DNA of 39,030 nt from an uncultured Dokdonia sp. (GTDB taxonomy: Bacteria > Bacteroidota > Bacteroidia > Flavobacteriales > Flavobacteriaceae), in contig NZ_CALEMI010000150.1 of assembly GCF_937910895.1 (NCBI RefSeq), positions 1-39,030 of the forward strand, in the 5' to 3' direction. Shown here piece after piece: positions 10,836 through 18,517 of the stretch. Positions within the stretch are counted from its first letter, which is position 1. Every line of letters starts with the position of its first letter. The position numbers were made by a program, and so were the translations under genes. The notes beneath the pieces were generated by a model, which saw only the letters and a list, made by a program, of their open reading frames with translations, ran no database searches and was not told the DNA's origin.

Positions 10836-12065
10836 ATGAAACTCATTACCAACATACACCAATTACTCGTTACGGGGGAATTTACCGCGCCGGTATCTGG
10901 GAAAGCTATGTCTCAAATGCCATATATCAATAATGCCTATCTTGTTATTGAAGAAGATCGCATTTACGACTTTGGGCCTATGGAGGATCTTCCTCCTGTT
11001 GCTGCCGTAGAGATTATAGATGCTACCGGGAAAATCGTATTGCCTATGTGGTGTGATTCTCATACGCATCTTGTATATGCCACGGGGCGGGAAGATGAGT
11101 TTGTAGATCGTATCAATGGCTTGTCGTATGAAGCGATTGCCAATCGTGGTGGCGGGATATTGAACTCTGTGGCGCGCTTACGATCTATGAGCGAGGATAC
11201 CTTGTTTGAAGATGCGCTAGAACGCTTACAACACCTCATCTCATTAGGAACAGGTGCCATCGAAATCAAAAGTGGTTATGGTCTTTCTGTAGAAGCAGAA
11301 AAGAAAATGCTTCGTGTCATCGCACGGCTTAAAGAACAGGTGGAGATCCCTATAAAAGCAACCTTACTAGCTGCTCACGCGATTCCTTCGGAATATAAAG
11401 AGGATCGGGCAGCTTATATCCAACTAATTATAGAAGAGATGATTCCCGCTTTCGCGAAAGCAAAATTATGCGATTTTATAGATGTATTTTGTGAATCTGG
11501 CTACTTTACGGTAGCAGAAATGGAAGCGATTCTGGAAGCTGGAAAACAGCACGGTTTGCGACCTAAAGTACACGTCAATCAATTTAATGCCATTGGCGGA
11601 ATTGCCGCAGCTGTCAACTATAACGCCCTTTCTGTAGATCACCTTGAAGAACTGACGCAAGAAGATATAGAAGCGCTTAAAGGAAGTCATACGATTCCCG
11701 TGGCTTTACCAGGATGTTCCTTCTTTTTAAGCATTCCCTATACCCCCGCTCGACAATTAATAGACGCAGGGCTTGCGCTTGCCATCGCCACCGATTATAA
11801 TCCAGGCTCGGCACCGAGTGGAAATATGAATTTTGTCGTAGCACAAGCTTGTATCCAATTGCGTATGACTCCCGAAGAGGCGATCATTGCCGCTACCATT
11901 AATGGTGCATTTGCTATGGATGTTGCTTCAGAAACAGGAAGTATCACCAAAGGAAAGAAAGCAAACCTTATCATTACGACACCACAAAAGTCCTATAATA
12001 CCATTCCCTATAGATTTGGACACCATCAAATAGAACAATTAATTCTAAACGGGAAAGTACTATGA
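10836..12065 (+). CDS. hutI: imidazolonepropionase HutI
   Basis: A 409-residue amidohydrolase that opens the imidazolone ring of imidazolone propionate to N-formimidoyl-L-glutamate, the third step of histidine degradation. The metal site begins with His76 and His78 in CDSHTHLVYATGRE; ALLAAHAIPSEY, KVHVNQFNAIGG, SVDHLEEL and TDYNPGSAPSGNMNF provide the remaining conserved His/Asp and substrate-binding positions. Length is normal. It overlaps the next gene by 4 bp (ATGA), so the two are translationally coupled. Residues Ala-Phe-Ala-Lys-Ala at 11448-11461 come from a palindrome copy. hutH and hutU are absent from the window. Confidence 0.95.
   Translation: MKLITNIHQLLVTGEFTAPVSGKAMSQMPYINNAYLVIEEDRIYDFGPMEDLPPVAAVEIIDATGKIVLPMWCDSHTHLVYATGREDEFVDRINGLSYEAIANRGGGILNSVARLRSMSEDTLFEDALERLQHLISLGTGAIEIKSGYGLSVEAEKKMLRVIARLKEQVEIPIKATLLAAHAIPSEYKEDRAAYIQLIIEEMIPAFAKAKLCDFIDVFCESGYFTVAEMEAILEAGKQHGLRPKVHVNQFNAIGGIAAAVNYNALSVDHLEELTQEDIEALKGSHTIPVALPGCSFFLSIPYTPARQLIDAGLALAIATDYNPGSAPSGNMNFVVAQACIQLRMTPEEAIIAATINGAFAMDVASETGSITKGKKANLIITTPQKSYNTIPYRFGHHQIEQLILNGKVL
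11448..11461. repeat. dispersed palindrome GCTTTCGCGAAAGC, copy 4 (in coding sequence)
   Basis: Perfect copy inside hutI, in the frame GCT TTC GCG AAA GCA, read Ala-Phe-Ala-Lys-Ala. Confidence 0.9.
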
Positions 12066-12628
12066 GTTTACCCAACTTTAATTTAACAGGAGGATTACCA
12101 GTTTCAGATGCTTTTTTGAAGAAAGGTATTAAGACGTTTCACGATGCTGTACGTTATATACATCACCTTCCGTATGGGCGTAATGAAAATCCTCAAGATA
12201 TCGCAAGTATTATTGAAGATGGTGTAGGGACGTGTTCTACCAAACATGCCTGTTTAAAAACCCTTGCCGAAGAAAACGAAATTCATAGCATACAATTAAA
12301 TCTTTGTATCTTTTCTATGAACAAGAAAAATACCCCTAGTGTAAGTGACGTACTAGATAAATATCGCCTATCCTATATTCTGGAAGCGCATATCTGCCTA
12401 TGTTATGATCATGAGCGCTTTGATTTTACATTTCCAGAGACCACTAAAAAACCTTGGGAAGCTGATATTCTTATTGAGACCACCATTGATGCTGATCAAA
12501 TATTTGACTATAAAGTTTCCTATCATAAATCTATTCTTGAAGATTGGATACAACGCGACAATTTCCCGTATACCTTAGATAAGGTATGGGAGATTCGAGA
12601 GGAATGCATTCAGGCTTTAGCTAAATAA
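12062..12628 (+). CDS. transglutaminase-like protein in the hut operon
   Basis: A 188-residue leaderless protein, not one of the textbook Hut enzymes. It carries a plausible transglutaminase-like Cys-His-Asp triad: Cys58 in EDGVGTCSTKHACLKTLA, His110 in YILEAHICLCY and Asp121 in ERFDFTFPE. The spacing and the GxCSxKH start of a helix fit the transglutaminase/papain-like fold, which includes hydrolases and amide-transfer enzymes. It starts within the hutI stop codon overlap and ends 6 bp before hutG, so a role tied to formimidoylglutamate or glutamate release is an attractive guess, but function is unknown. Confidence 0.75.
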   Translation: MSLPNFNLTGGLPVSDAFLKKGIKTFHDAVRYIHHLPYGRNENPQDIASIIEDGVGTCSTKHACLKTLAEENEIHSIQLNLCIFSMNKKNTPSVSDVLDKYRLSYILEAHICLCYDHERFDFTFPETTKKPWEADILIETTIDADQIFDYKVSYHKSILEDWIQRDNFPYTLDKVWEIREECIQALAK

Positions 12629-12634
12629 CAACTC

Positions 12635-13639
12635 ATGATTCAGCTTCACATCCAATCGAAAGAAACCCTAGATGAGCTCATCTCAAAAAGAGAGGGAGAA
12701 ACTAAAATGGGAGAAAAATTACAATGCTGTTACAGTCTTGAAGATATTGACGAAAGCGACGCCACCTATGTTATTTTTGGCATTGCCGAAGATCTTGGCG
12801 TACGCGCCAATTATGGAAAACGCGGTACTGCCAAAGCTTGGAATTCGTTCTTAAATACCTTTGTCAATATTCAAGAAAATGAACATAACAAAGGAGAAAA
12901 TATCCTTCTATTAGGACATATCTCTGTGACACCAGATGATATAAAGTATAGTTCCCCCAAAGAGGTTTTGGGAGATATTGTAAAACGTATCGATAAGAAA
13001 GTTGCCTTTATTGTAAAGACCATTATCGCCGCTGGTAAAATTCCTATCATTATTGGAGGCGGGCATAATAATGCATACGGAAATATAAAAGGAGCTTCAG
13101 AAGCGATTAACAACACGGTTAATGTCGTCAATATAGATGCTCACACAGATTTGCGTCATACAGACTATAGACATAGCGGCAACGGATTTTCCTATGCGCT
13201 TTCTTTAGATCATCCCGAAGAGGCTTCATTAGATAAATACACCGTTTTTGGATTACATAAAAACTATACACCACAATACATCTTCGACTTATTTGAAAAA
13301 TATCCAGACAGATTACAGTACCATCTCTTGGAAGATACGTGGCAACGTGAGATTCCATTGACACAACAGTTTACCAATTGTTTGGAATTTATCTCAGAAA
13401 AGCCCTTTGGAGTCGAATTAGATTGCGATGCAATCACCGATTTTCCAAGCAGTGCGCAGACACCTAGCGGTTTTGATATGAATAACGTACGACAGTTTGT
13501 AATGCTTGCTGCATCAAAAAAACAGTGTCTCTATTTTCATATTTGTGAAGCATCGCCTGGACGAAAGAAAGTGAGACTTATAGGAAAAGCGATTAGTTAT
13601 TTTGTGACCGATTTTATACGAACACACCATGCACATTAG
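12635..13639 (+). CDS. hutG: formimidoylglutamase HutG (arginase/ureohydrolase family)
   Basis: A 334-residue member of the ureohydrolase superfamily, likely splitting N-formimidoyl-L-glutamate to glutamate and formamide. The Mn-binding residues are visible: His144 in IIIGGGHNNAYG, Asp168-His170-Asp172 in NIDAHTDLR, and Asp263/Asp265 in GVELDCDAITDFPSS. This divergent form with a long N-terminal region (about 1-120) is usual in Bacteroidota. Assignment to HutG rather than arginase or agmatinase rests mainly on operon context with hutI. Its last 11 bp overlap the GNAT gene. Confidence 0.88.
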   Translation: MIQLHIQSKETLDELISKREGETKMGEKLQCCYSLEDIDESDATYVIFGIAEDLGVRANYGKRGTAKAWNSFLNTFVNIQENEHNKGENILLLGHISVTPDDIKYSSPKEVLGDIVKRIDKKVAFIVKTIIAAGKIPIIIGGGHNNAYGNIKGASEAINNTVNVVNIDAHTDLRHTDYRHSGNGFSYALSLDHPEEASLDKYTVFGLHKNYTPQYIFDLFEKYPDRLQYHLLEDTWQREIPLTQQFTNCLEFISEKPFGVELDCDAITDFPSSAQTPSGFDMNNVRQFVMLAASKKQCLYFHICEASPGRKKVRLIGKAISYFVTDFIRTHHAH

Positions 13640-14090
13640 GAAGTACGCACCCAAATATGCTCCAGATTTCAAAGCGCTCAATATGGAGTGGTTAGAAACC
13701 TTTTTTTACGTAGAACCGTATGACAATGAAGTTTTAAGCAATCCTGAAACGTACATTATTTCTAAAGGCGGTCATATCTTTTTTGCGATCATAGATGAGA
13801 AGGTGGTGGGCACCGTTGCCTTAATGCCAATGCCTGAGCCACACGTGTACGAACTCACTAAAATGGCAGTAGATACATCGATTCGTGGACAAGGGATTGG
13901 TCAGCAATTGATGGCGCATTGTATCGCTTTCGCGAAAGCGGAAAAAGCCCCAAAACTCGTTTTATACTCAAACACCCTTCTTGAAAATGCGATCTATATC
14001 TACAGGAAATGTGGATTTGTCGAAGTCCCTTTAGAAAAAGAGGTGCAGTATGACAGAGCTAACATAAAAATGGAATTACTACTAAATTAA
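13629..14090 (+). CDS. GNAT family N-acetyltransferase
   Basis: A 153-residue acetyl-CoA-dependent acetyltransferase. Motif A is clear (LTKMAVDTSIRGQGIGQQLMAHCIAF split across the beta4-alpha3 turn, with RGQGIG as pyrophosphate loop), followed by KLVLYSN and the motif-B stretch NAIYIYRKCGFVEV. The acceptor is unknown. It overlaps hutG by 11 bp and belongs to the same transcript. Residues AFAKA come from the palindrome copy at 13926-13939, at the end of the motif-A helix. Confidence 0.9.
   Translation: MHIRKYAPKYAPDFKALNMEWLETFFYVEPYDNEVLSNPETYIISKGGHIFFAIIDEKVVGTVALMPMPEPHVYELTKMAVDTSIRGQGIGQQLMAHCIAFAKAEKAPKLVLYSNTLLENAIYIYRKCGFVEVPLEKEVQYDRANIKMELLLN
13926..13939. repeat. dispersed palindrome GCTTTCGCGAAAGC, copy 5 (in coding sequence)
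   Basis: Perfect copy inside the GNAT gene, in the frame GCT TTC GCG AAA GCG, read Ala-Phe-Ala-Lys-Ala. Confidence 0.9.
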
Positions 14091-14095
14091 AAATT

Positions 14096-14884
14096 ATGAA
14101 ACAGATTTTGATCCCGATACTTGCAGGTATCACGCTACTAAGCTGTAAAGAGAAACAAGCCGAAACGGCAACAACAGCAACTCCTGAAGAAACGACCACT
14201 ACCGAAACCAAGAAACAACTTCCTTTTGAAGTGAACCCAATCAGCCATGCCACCATGGTATTGCAATGGGATGACACCACGATTTACGTCGATCCTGTAG
14301 GTGGTGCCGAAGCATTTGCCAAATATCCCACACCTGATTTAATTTTGATTACAGATATCCACGGTGATCATTTGAATATTGAAACTTTGGAAGGATTAGA
14401 TACCTCTAATGCAAAAATTATCGCCCCAAAAGCAGTTGCCGACAAAATGCCTGAAGCTTTTGTACCACAATTAGATGTTCTGAATAATGGGGATAGTAAA
14501 GAACGTTTTGGCTTTGTTGTAGAAGCGATTCCGATGTATAATTTACGTGAAGAGGCGCTAAAATTTCACACCAAAGGACGTGGAAATGGCTATGTGATTG
14601 AAAAAGACGACACCCGTGTATACATCTCTGGTGATACTGAAGATATTCCAGAAATGCGAAATCTTGCAGATATTGATGCTGCTTTTGTGTGTATGAATCT
14701 TCCCTACACGATGCCTGTAGTTAGTGCTGCAGATGCGGTGCTGGAATTCGCTCCCAAAATGATATATCCATATCATTACAGAGGTACTGAAGGATTGAGT
14801 GATGTGGCCAATTTTAAAACGATTGTCAATAAAGGAAATCCTGCGATTGAAGTGGTACAATTGGATTGGTATGGGAAGGAGTAG
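14096..14884 (+). CDS. metallo-beta-lactamase-fold lipoprotein
   Basis: A 262-residue protein with a lipoprotein leader (TLLSC, Cys17), a Thr/Glu-rich linker (about 20-42) and a metallo-beta-lactamase-like hydrolase domain (about 45-262) of the UPF0173/UlaG-like type. Metal-binding candidates are TDIHGDHLN (variant of HxHxDH, first His replaced), SGDTED (Asp) and PYHYRG (final His). The missing first His means the metal site may be altered. The short 5-bp gap after the GNAT gene suggests cotranscription. Substrate unknown; location periplasmic or cell-surface via the lipid anchor. Confidence 0.85.
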   Translation: MKQILIPILAGITLLSCKEKQAETATTATPEETTTTETKKQLPFEVNPISHATMVLQWDDTTIYVDPVGGAEAFAKYPTPDLILITDIHGDHLNIETLEGLDTSNAKIIAPKAVADKMPEAFVPQLDVLNNGDSKERFGFVVEAIPMYNLREEALKFHTKGRGNGYVIEKDDTRVYISGDTEDIPEMRNLADIDAAFVCMNLPYTMPVVSAADAVLEFAPKMIYPYHYRGTEGLSDVANFKTIVNKGNPAIEVVQLDWYGKE

Positions 14885-14931
14885 TTAGGCTTTTATAAAA
14901 AGATCGTATCATAAAAACACAAATATAATTT

Positions 14932-15657
14932 ATGACTTATAAGAATATCCTATTAGGACTCCTCATGCTAGGTATGCTAAGTTGTGACTCAAAAACAAAA
15001 CAAATAGCAACGCCTGAAACGTATCAAGATGTCACCATCGTTGGTGCTATGAAAAATGTCATGTGGAAAGGAGAATTAGAAGGTACGATTCGTTTTGATA
15101 CCATTTCAAACAAACGCCGACTTTACGGTCTTGGTCCAGAAGGTTATCTTACAGGAGAACTGCTCATAAACGATGGAAAAAGTTATGTTTCTAGAGTGAC
15201 TTCAGATTCGACCATGGTGGTGGAGAAAACCTTTGAGGTTTCTGCACCATTCTTTGTGTATGCGACGGTTCAGGAATGGGATACGATATCCTTACCCAAA
15301 ACGATCAAATCAATCAAAGATGTAGAAACCTTTATAGACACGAAGACCGCTGAGTACAAACGTCCTTTTGCCTATAAATTAAGTGGTAAAGTTGTGTACG
15401 CGATGATTCATATTCAGAATCTTCCCGAAGGGACTAAGGTATCTTCTCCCGATGAAGCCCATCAAGGACAAGTCAATTATACCTTAGAAAATGAAACTGT
15501 AGATATTATTGGGTTTTTCTCTACGGCGCATAAAGGTGTTTTTACACATCATGACTCCTTTGTGCACATGCATTTAATCACAAAAGATGAACAGAAAATG
15601 GGGCATTTGGATGCATTAGAAATAGACGAGATGAAGCTATACTTACCTAAAAAGTAA
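14932..15657 (+). CDS. acetolactate-decarboxylase-like lipoprotein
   Basis: A 241-residue protein with a lipoprotein leader (MLSC, Cys18) and an alpha-acetolactate decarboxylase domain from about residue 30. Family marks are YGLGPEGYLTGEL, Arg144 in KRPFAYKLSG, and the zinc site His212/His214 (FVHMHLI) plus His225 (MGHLDAL). The family converts alpha-acetolactate to acetoin, normally in butanediol metabolism. Export by a lipoprotein signal is notable, because the substrate is cytoplasmic in known pathways; no acetolactate synthase or butanediol dehydrogenase lies here. Family is secure, in vivo substrate uncertain. Confidence 0.88.
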   Translation: MTYKNILLGLLMLGMLSCDSKTKQIATPETYQDVTIVGAMKNVMWKGELEGTIRFDTISNKRRLYGLGPEGYLTGELLINDGKSYVSRVTSDSTMVVEKTFEVSAPFFVYATVQEWDTISLPKTIKSIKDVETFIDTKTAEYKRPFAYKLSGKVVYAMIHIQNLPEGTKVSSPDEAHQGQVNYTLENETVDIIGFFSTAHKGVFTHHDSFVHMHLITKDEQKMGHLDALEIDEMKLYLPKK

Positions 15658-15699
15658 ACTACGTAATCTAAATCATAACGACACATCATTAGAAACAAA

Positions 15700-16233
15700 A
15701 TGAAAAAAATTATCTATTACGTAGCTACTTCTTTAGACGGTTTTATATCAGGACCCAATAATGACGTAAGTAATTTTGTAGGCGAAGGGAATGGTGTAGA
15801 GAAATATCTAAGTGATTTAAAACAATTTAGCACCGTAATGATGGGTAGAAAGACATACGAGTTCGGTTATCTGTACGGACTTACACCTGGTCAACCTGCG
15901 TACCCACACATGGAGCATTATATCTTTTCAGATTCGCTACACTTAGAAAATGCACATGATCTACTACATATTGAGACACTGAACATAGAACGTATTCAAG
16001 AGATCAAAGAACAGTCTCCCACCGATGTGTATTTATGTGGCGGAGGTGAGTTTGCTGGCTGGCTTTTGGATCATGGGCAGATTGATATTCTAAAGCTAAA
16101 AATCAATCCTATTATTCTAGGTGGTGGAGTTAAACTCTTTGGAGATTCTAAAACAAACGTGAACATGAATTTACAGGAAAGTCAAGTATATGACAATGGT
16201 TTACAAATTGTTACGTATGAATTGATAAAATAA
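15700..16233 (+). CDS. dihydrofolate reductase / RibD C-terminal family protein
   Basis: A 177-residue leaderless protein of the DHFR/RibD-C reductase fold. The N-terminal YYVATSLDGFISG, the central VMMGRKTYEFG and the C-terminal nucleotide-binding VYLCGGGEFAGWLL are the usual family positions, and NPIILGGGVKLFG follows. Such 'DHFR family' proteins are not classical FolA; most have no known substrate. It lies 42 bp after the acetolactate-decarboxylase-like gene and is the last gene of the plus-strand block. Confidence 0.9.
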   Translation: MKKIIYYVATSLDGFISGPNNDVSNFVGEGNGVEKYLSDLKQFSTVMMGRKTYEFGYLYGLTPGQPAYPHMEHYIFSDSLHLENAHDLLHIETLNIERIQEIKEQSPTDVYLCGGGEFAGWLLDHGQIDILKLKINPIILGGGVKLFGDSKTNVNMNLQESQVYDNGLQIVTYELIK

Positions 16234-16256
16234 AATGCTGAAAAGGAATAGAAGGG

Positions 16257-16280
16257 TTGAGGAGTTGAGGAGTTGAGGAG
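16257..16280. repeat. three tandem copies of TTGAGGAG
   Basis: A perfect 3 x 8-bp direct repeat just after the DHFR-like gene, in the gap before the convergent T9SS gene. Too short and few for CRISPR; likely a slippage product. Confidence 0.85.
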
Positions 16281-16328
16281 TTTAAATGTAAAAAAATATT
16301 ACCGATCCCTATAATATTCATTCATTTT

Positions 16329-16368
16329 ACGCTTTAGCGAACTTACCTGCCGAGAGGTAGGAGCGTAC
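16329..16368. repeat. second hairpin repeat (ACGCTTT...CCTGCC...GGTAGG...AGCGTAC), copy B
   Basis: A 40-bp relative of 3540-3580: ACGCTTTAGCGAAC, then CCTGCC-GAGA-GGTAGG (6-bp stem with one G-T pair, 4-nt loop), then AGCGTAC. It ends 5 bp from the stop of the T9SS gene and could shape its 3' mRNA end, though no good T-run follows. Confidence 0.6.
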
Positions 16369-16373
16369 TAATC

Positions 16374-18263
16374 CTACAACAACAAAGAAATATGCCCAAT
16401 CACGACGCGGTCATCAACGGTAATCTCATACCAATAATCATCAGGAGGTAATTGAGTACCTCTGTAGGTCCCATCCCACGCAAAAGTGAGTCCGTTACCA
16501 CTCGTTAATAACTTCCCAAACCGATCAAAAACCCGCACAAAACTAGAAGAAAAAAACGCAGCATCAGGTAATCTAAAAACGTCATTAATACCATCGTTAT
16601 TGGGCGTAAAATAGGTCTGGATGTTAAAATGGTAAAAGGACGTAATCACGGGAAGGCATCCGTTAGTTGTTCTCACAAATACCGTTTGTAAGCCGCCAGG
16701 GATATTTCTTAAAACAGGAGAACTTGTATAGGTTATCCCATTTAAAGAATACTCAAAATCACCTTCTCCTGCCACTTCTATCACGATATTTTCTCCCTCT
16801 GAAAAAATGGATGTTATTTCTGGAATAGCAATCCCTGTTACTTGAAAGGTTTTAGTGGCGCTACATCCATTATTATTAGTCACTGTAACGCTATAAACCC
16901 CACCCGTGGTTATGGTTATAGAAGGTGTCGTTTCACCTGTAGACCATAGATATTGAACATTGGTCACTCCTGCTGAAAGCGTCTCAACTTCTTGATCATT
17001 ACAAATGTCTAAGGTCTCTAAAGGATTATTAAACGATGGAGAAGCTACTTGGCTACTACTTACAGGGGTTCGTGAAGTACTTCCACAATCAGTTCCTATA
17101 GCAAAAGATTGGGCATAATACGTCCCTATTGTTTCTGGGGTAAACGTAGTTCCTATCGCGAGTACTTCTGTACTCGTCTCACTCGCAAACCAACGGACTT
17201 CAGACCCTTGGGAAGTAGTTACTGAAATGGCAGGAAGTTCAACATTATCACAAGCAACAACGTCTCCATTGCTCACAGGTGGGTCGGGTCCCTCAACAAA
17301 ATCAATCAGAAATGGATCAGAAAAAAAGGAACAGAATACATTGCCTAGATTATCTACATCTGTTGCGGTGTTGACTCTATAAAAAGTAGATGTCGTAATA
17401 CTATCTGTGATGTATGTATCTGAAGTAGCGCCAGAGATATTTACCCAGTTTTGATCGTCATCGCTTAGTTGCCATTGGATAAACACATCGGGCGTTGTTG
17501 TTACCGTAAGTGTTGTATTTAAAGACGATTGATTATTACATAAGATCAAATTATCTTCTCCAGAAATCTCAGAAGTGATGGTCGTAATATTTCCACAAGC
17601 TCTAAAAACAATATCGTCTATCGCAAGATCATTTCCGCAGCCTCCGTTTCCGTTATTAATCATTTTCAGAATCACTTCTGTCTGCCCTGCTCCTGTTTCA
17701 AAAACAAGCCCGTAAGGTGTCCAAATAGGTGTGGGTGTGCCGTTTATATTTCCTGTATCTCCAGAGGCAAGTAGTATGGTATCGGTACTATCCCAAATTT
17801 GAAAACGTACATTTACTGGTATTCCTGTATTGGCACATACATTAGAGGCACTATTATATAAATTGAGAAGGAAAGCAGAAAACTCATAAGACGTATTCTC
17901 ACAAAGTCCTTGTATTGTCCGATTATAAAACTGATCGGCTGTAAAGCTAGCGTTGACAATAAAGGCTCTTCCATTAACATCTCCAGGCGTATTATCTAGC
18001 CCTGAGTGAAAAGATCCTAGTTGTTGTAAGTTTGAGGATATGGTATAAAACCCATCTTCTGGCGCATTATTAACATAGGTATAGGTAGTCACCGAAGGAT
18101 CTAACGCAGGACCGTTGGTGGTTCCTGTTCCAAAATCTTCTGTAAAAATAGGATCCCCTAAATCGCCTTCACAAAACCCCAACTGACCATACACCGCACC
18201 AAACGAAAGGATACAGCACAAAAAAGCGAGTACTTTCTTTGTGATTTCAGGCATTTCTTTCAA
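16374..18263 (-). CDS. large secreted protein with T9SS type-B C-terminal domain
   Basis: A 629-residue protein with a Sec signal peptide (KKVLAFLCCILSFGAVYG, cleavage before QLG). Residues about 25-225 form a jelly-roll-like domain ending AIDDIVFRACG; the middle (about 230-530) is a series of beta-rich Ig-like segments, including VEWFASETS-type and LWSTGETTPSITITTGGVYSVTV-like strands. The last about 90 residues (TYFTPNNDGINDVFRLP to the end GHISLLL) are the gliding-motility-associated type-B sorting domain that directs export through the type IX system and surface attachment. Probably an adhesin or surface-layer-type protein; no catalytic domain is seen. Confidence 0.9.
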   Translation of the reverse strand: MKEMPEITKKVLAFLCCILSFGAVYGQLGFCEGDLGDPIFTEDFGTGTTNGPALDPSVTTYTYVNNAPEDGFYTISSNLQQLGSFHSGLDNTPGDVNGRAFIVNASFTADQFYNRTIQGLCENTSYEFSAFLLNLYNSASNVCANTGIPVNVRFQIWDSTDTILLASGDTGNINGTPTPIWTPYGLVFETGAGQTEVILKMINNGNGGCGNDLAIDDIVFRACGNITTITSEISGEDNLILCNNQSSLNTTLTVTTTPDVFIQWQLSDDDQNWVNISGATSDTYITDSITTSTFYRVNTATDVDNLGNVFCSFFSDPFLIDFVEGPDPPVSNGDVVACDNVELPAISVTTSQGSEVRWFASETSTEVLAIGTTFTPETIGTYYAQSFAIGTDCGSTSRTPVSSSQVASPSFNNPLETLDICNDQEVETLSAGVTNVQYLWSTGETTPSITITTGGVYSVTVTNNNGCSATKTFQVTGIAIPEITSIFSEGENIVIEVAGEGDFEYSLNGITYTSSPVLRNIPGGLQTVFVRTTNGCLPVITSFYHFNIQTYFTPNNDGINDVFRLPDAAFFSSSFVRVFDRFGKLLTSGNGLTFAWDGTYRGTQLPPDDYWYEITVDDRVVIGHISLLL

Positions 18264-18407
18264 AGATAGGGCAACATAAAGGTGTCTTCCAAAATAAATT
18301 TAAATTGCTCCTAAGTTTATGCTATTTGTATAGTTTTATGAGTGAAAAATTAAAATTCTTCATATCCGATCACAAAACGCTTTCTACTTCTATCCATACT
18401 CATTTTC

Positions 18408-18426
18408 TTTTCGCTTAAAGCGAAAA
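18408..18426. repeat. inverted repeat TTTTCGCTT-A-AAGCGAAAA
   Basis: Two 9-bp perfect arms around a single A, in the divergent gap. Its TTCGCTT-A-AAGCGAA core recurs at 33485-33499 inside the AhpD-like gene. It resembles, but is not identical with, the GCTTTCGCGAAAGC family. Confidence 0.6.
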
Positions 18427-18481
18427 AACATAGATCTCAAATCATCGATTATGTCCAAATATCCACTTCAATCCAATTTAT

Positions 18482-18489
18482 TATATTTG
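18482..18489 (+). promoter_or_regulatory. candidate -7 box (TATATTTG)
   Basis: Matches the Bacteroidota TAnnTTTG element 28 bp before the ATG of the haloperoxidase-like gene, a normal distance. No convincing -33 TTTG is seen. Confidence 0.4.
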
Positions 18490-18517
18490 GCATTATTCTT
18501 TCAAAAATCAAATCGAT

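Larger units (their letters stand above)
18264..18517. promoter_or_regulatory. divergent intergenic region
   Basis: A 254-bp gap between the divergent T9SS gene and the haloperoxidase-like gene. It holds a near-palindrome at 18408-18426 and a candidate -7 box at 18482-18489 for the plus-strand gene. Nothing else is visible. Confidence 0.4.

Noticed and set aside
16257-16280. Tandem repeat as a CRISPR or attachment site
   Set aside because: Three contiguous 8-bp units without spacers or cas/integrase genes.
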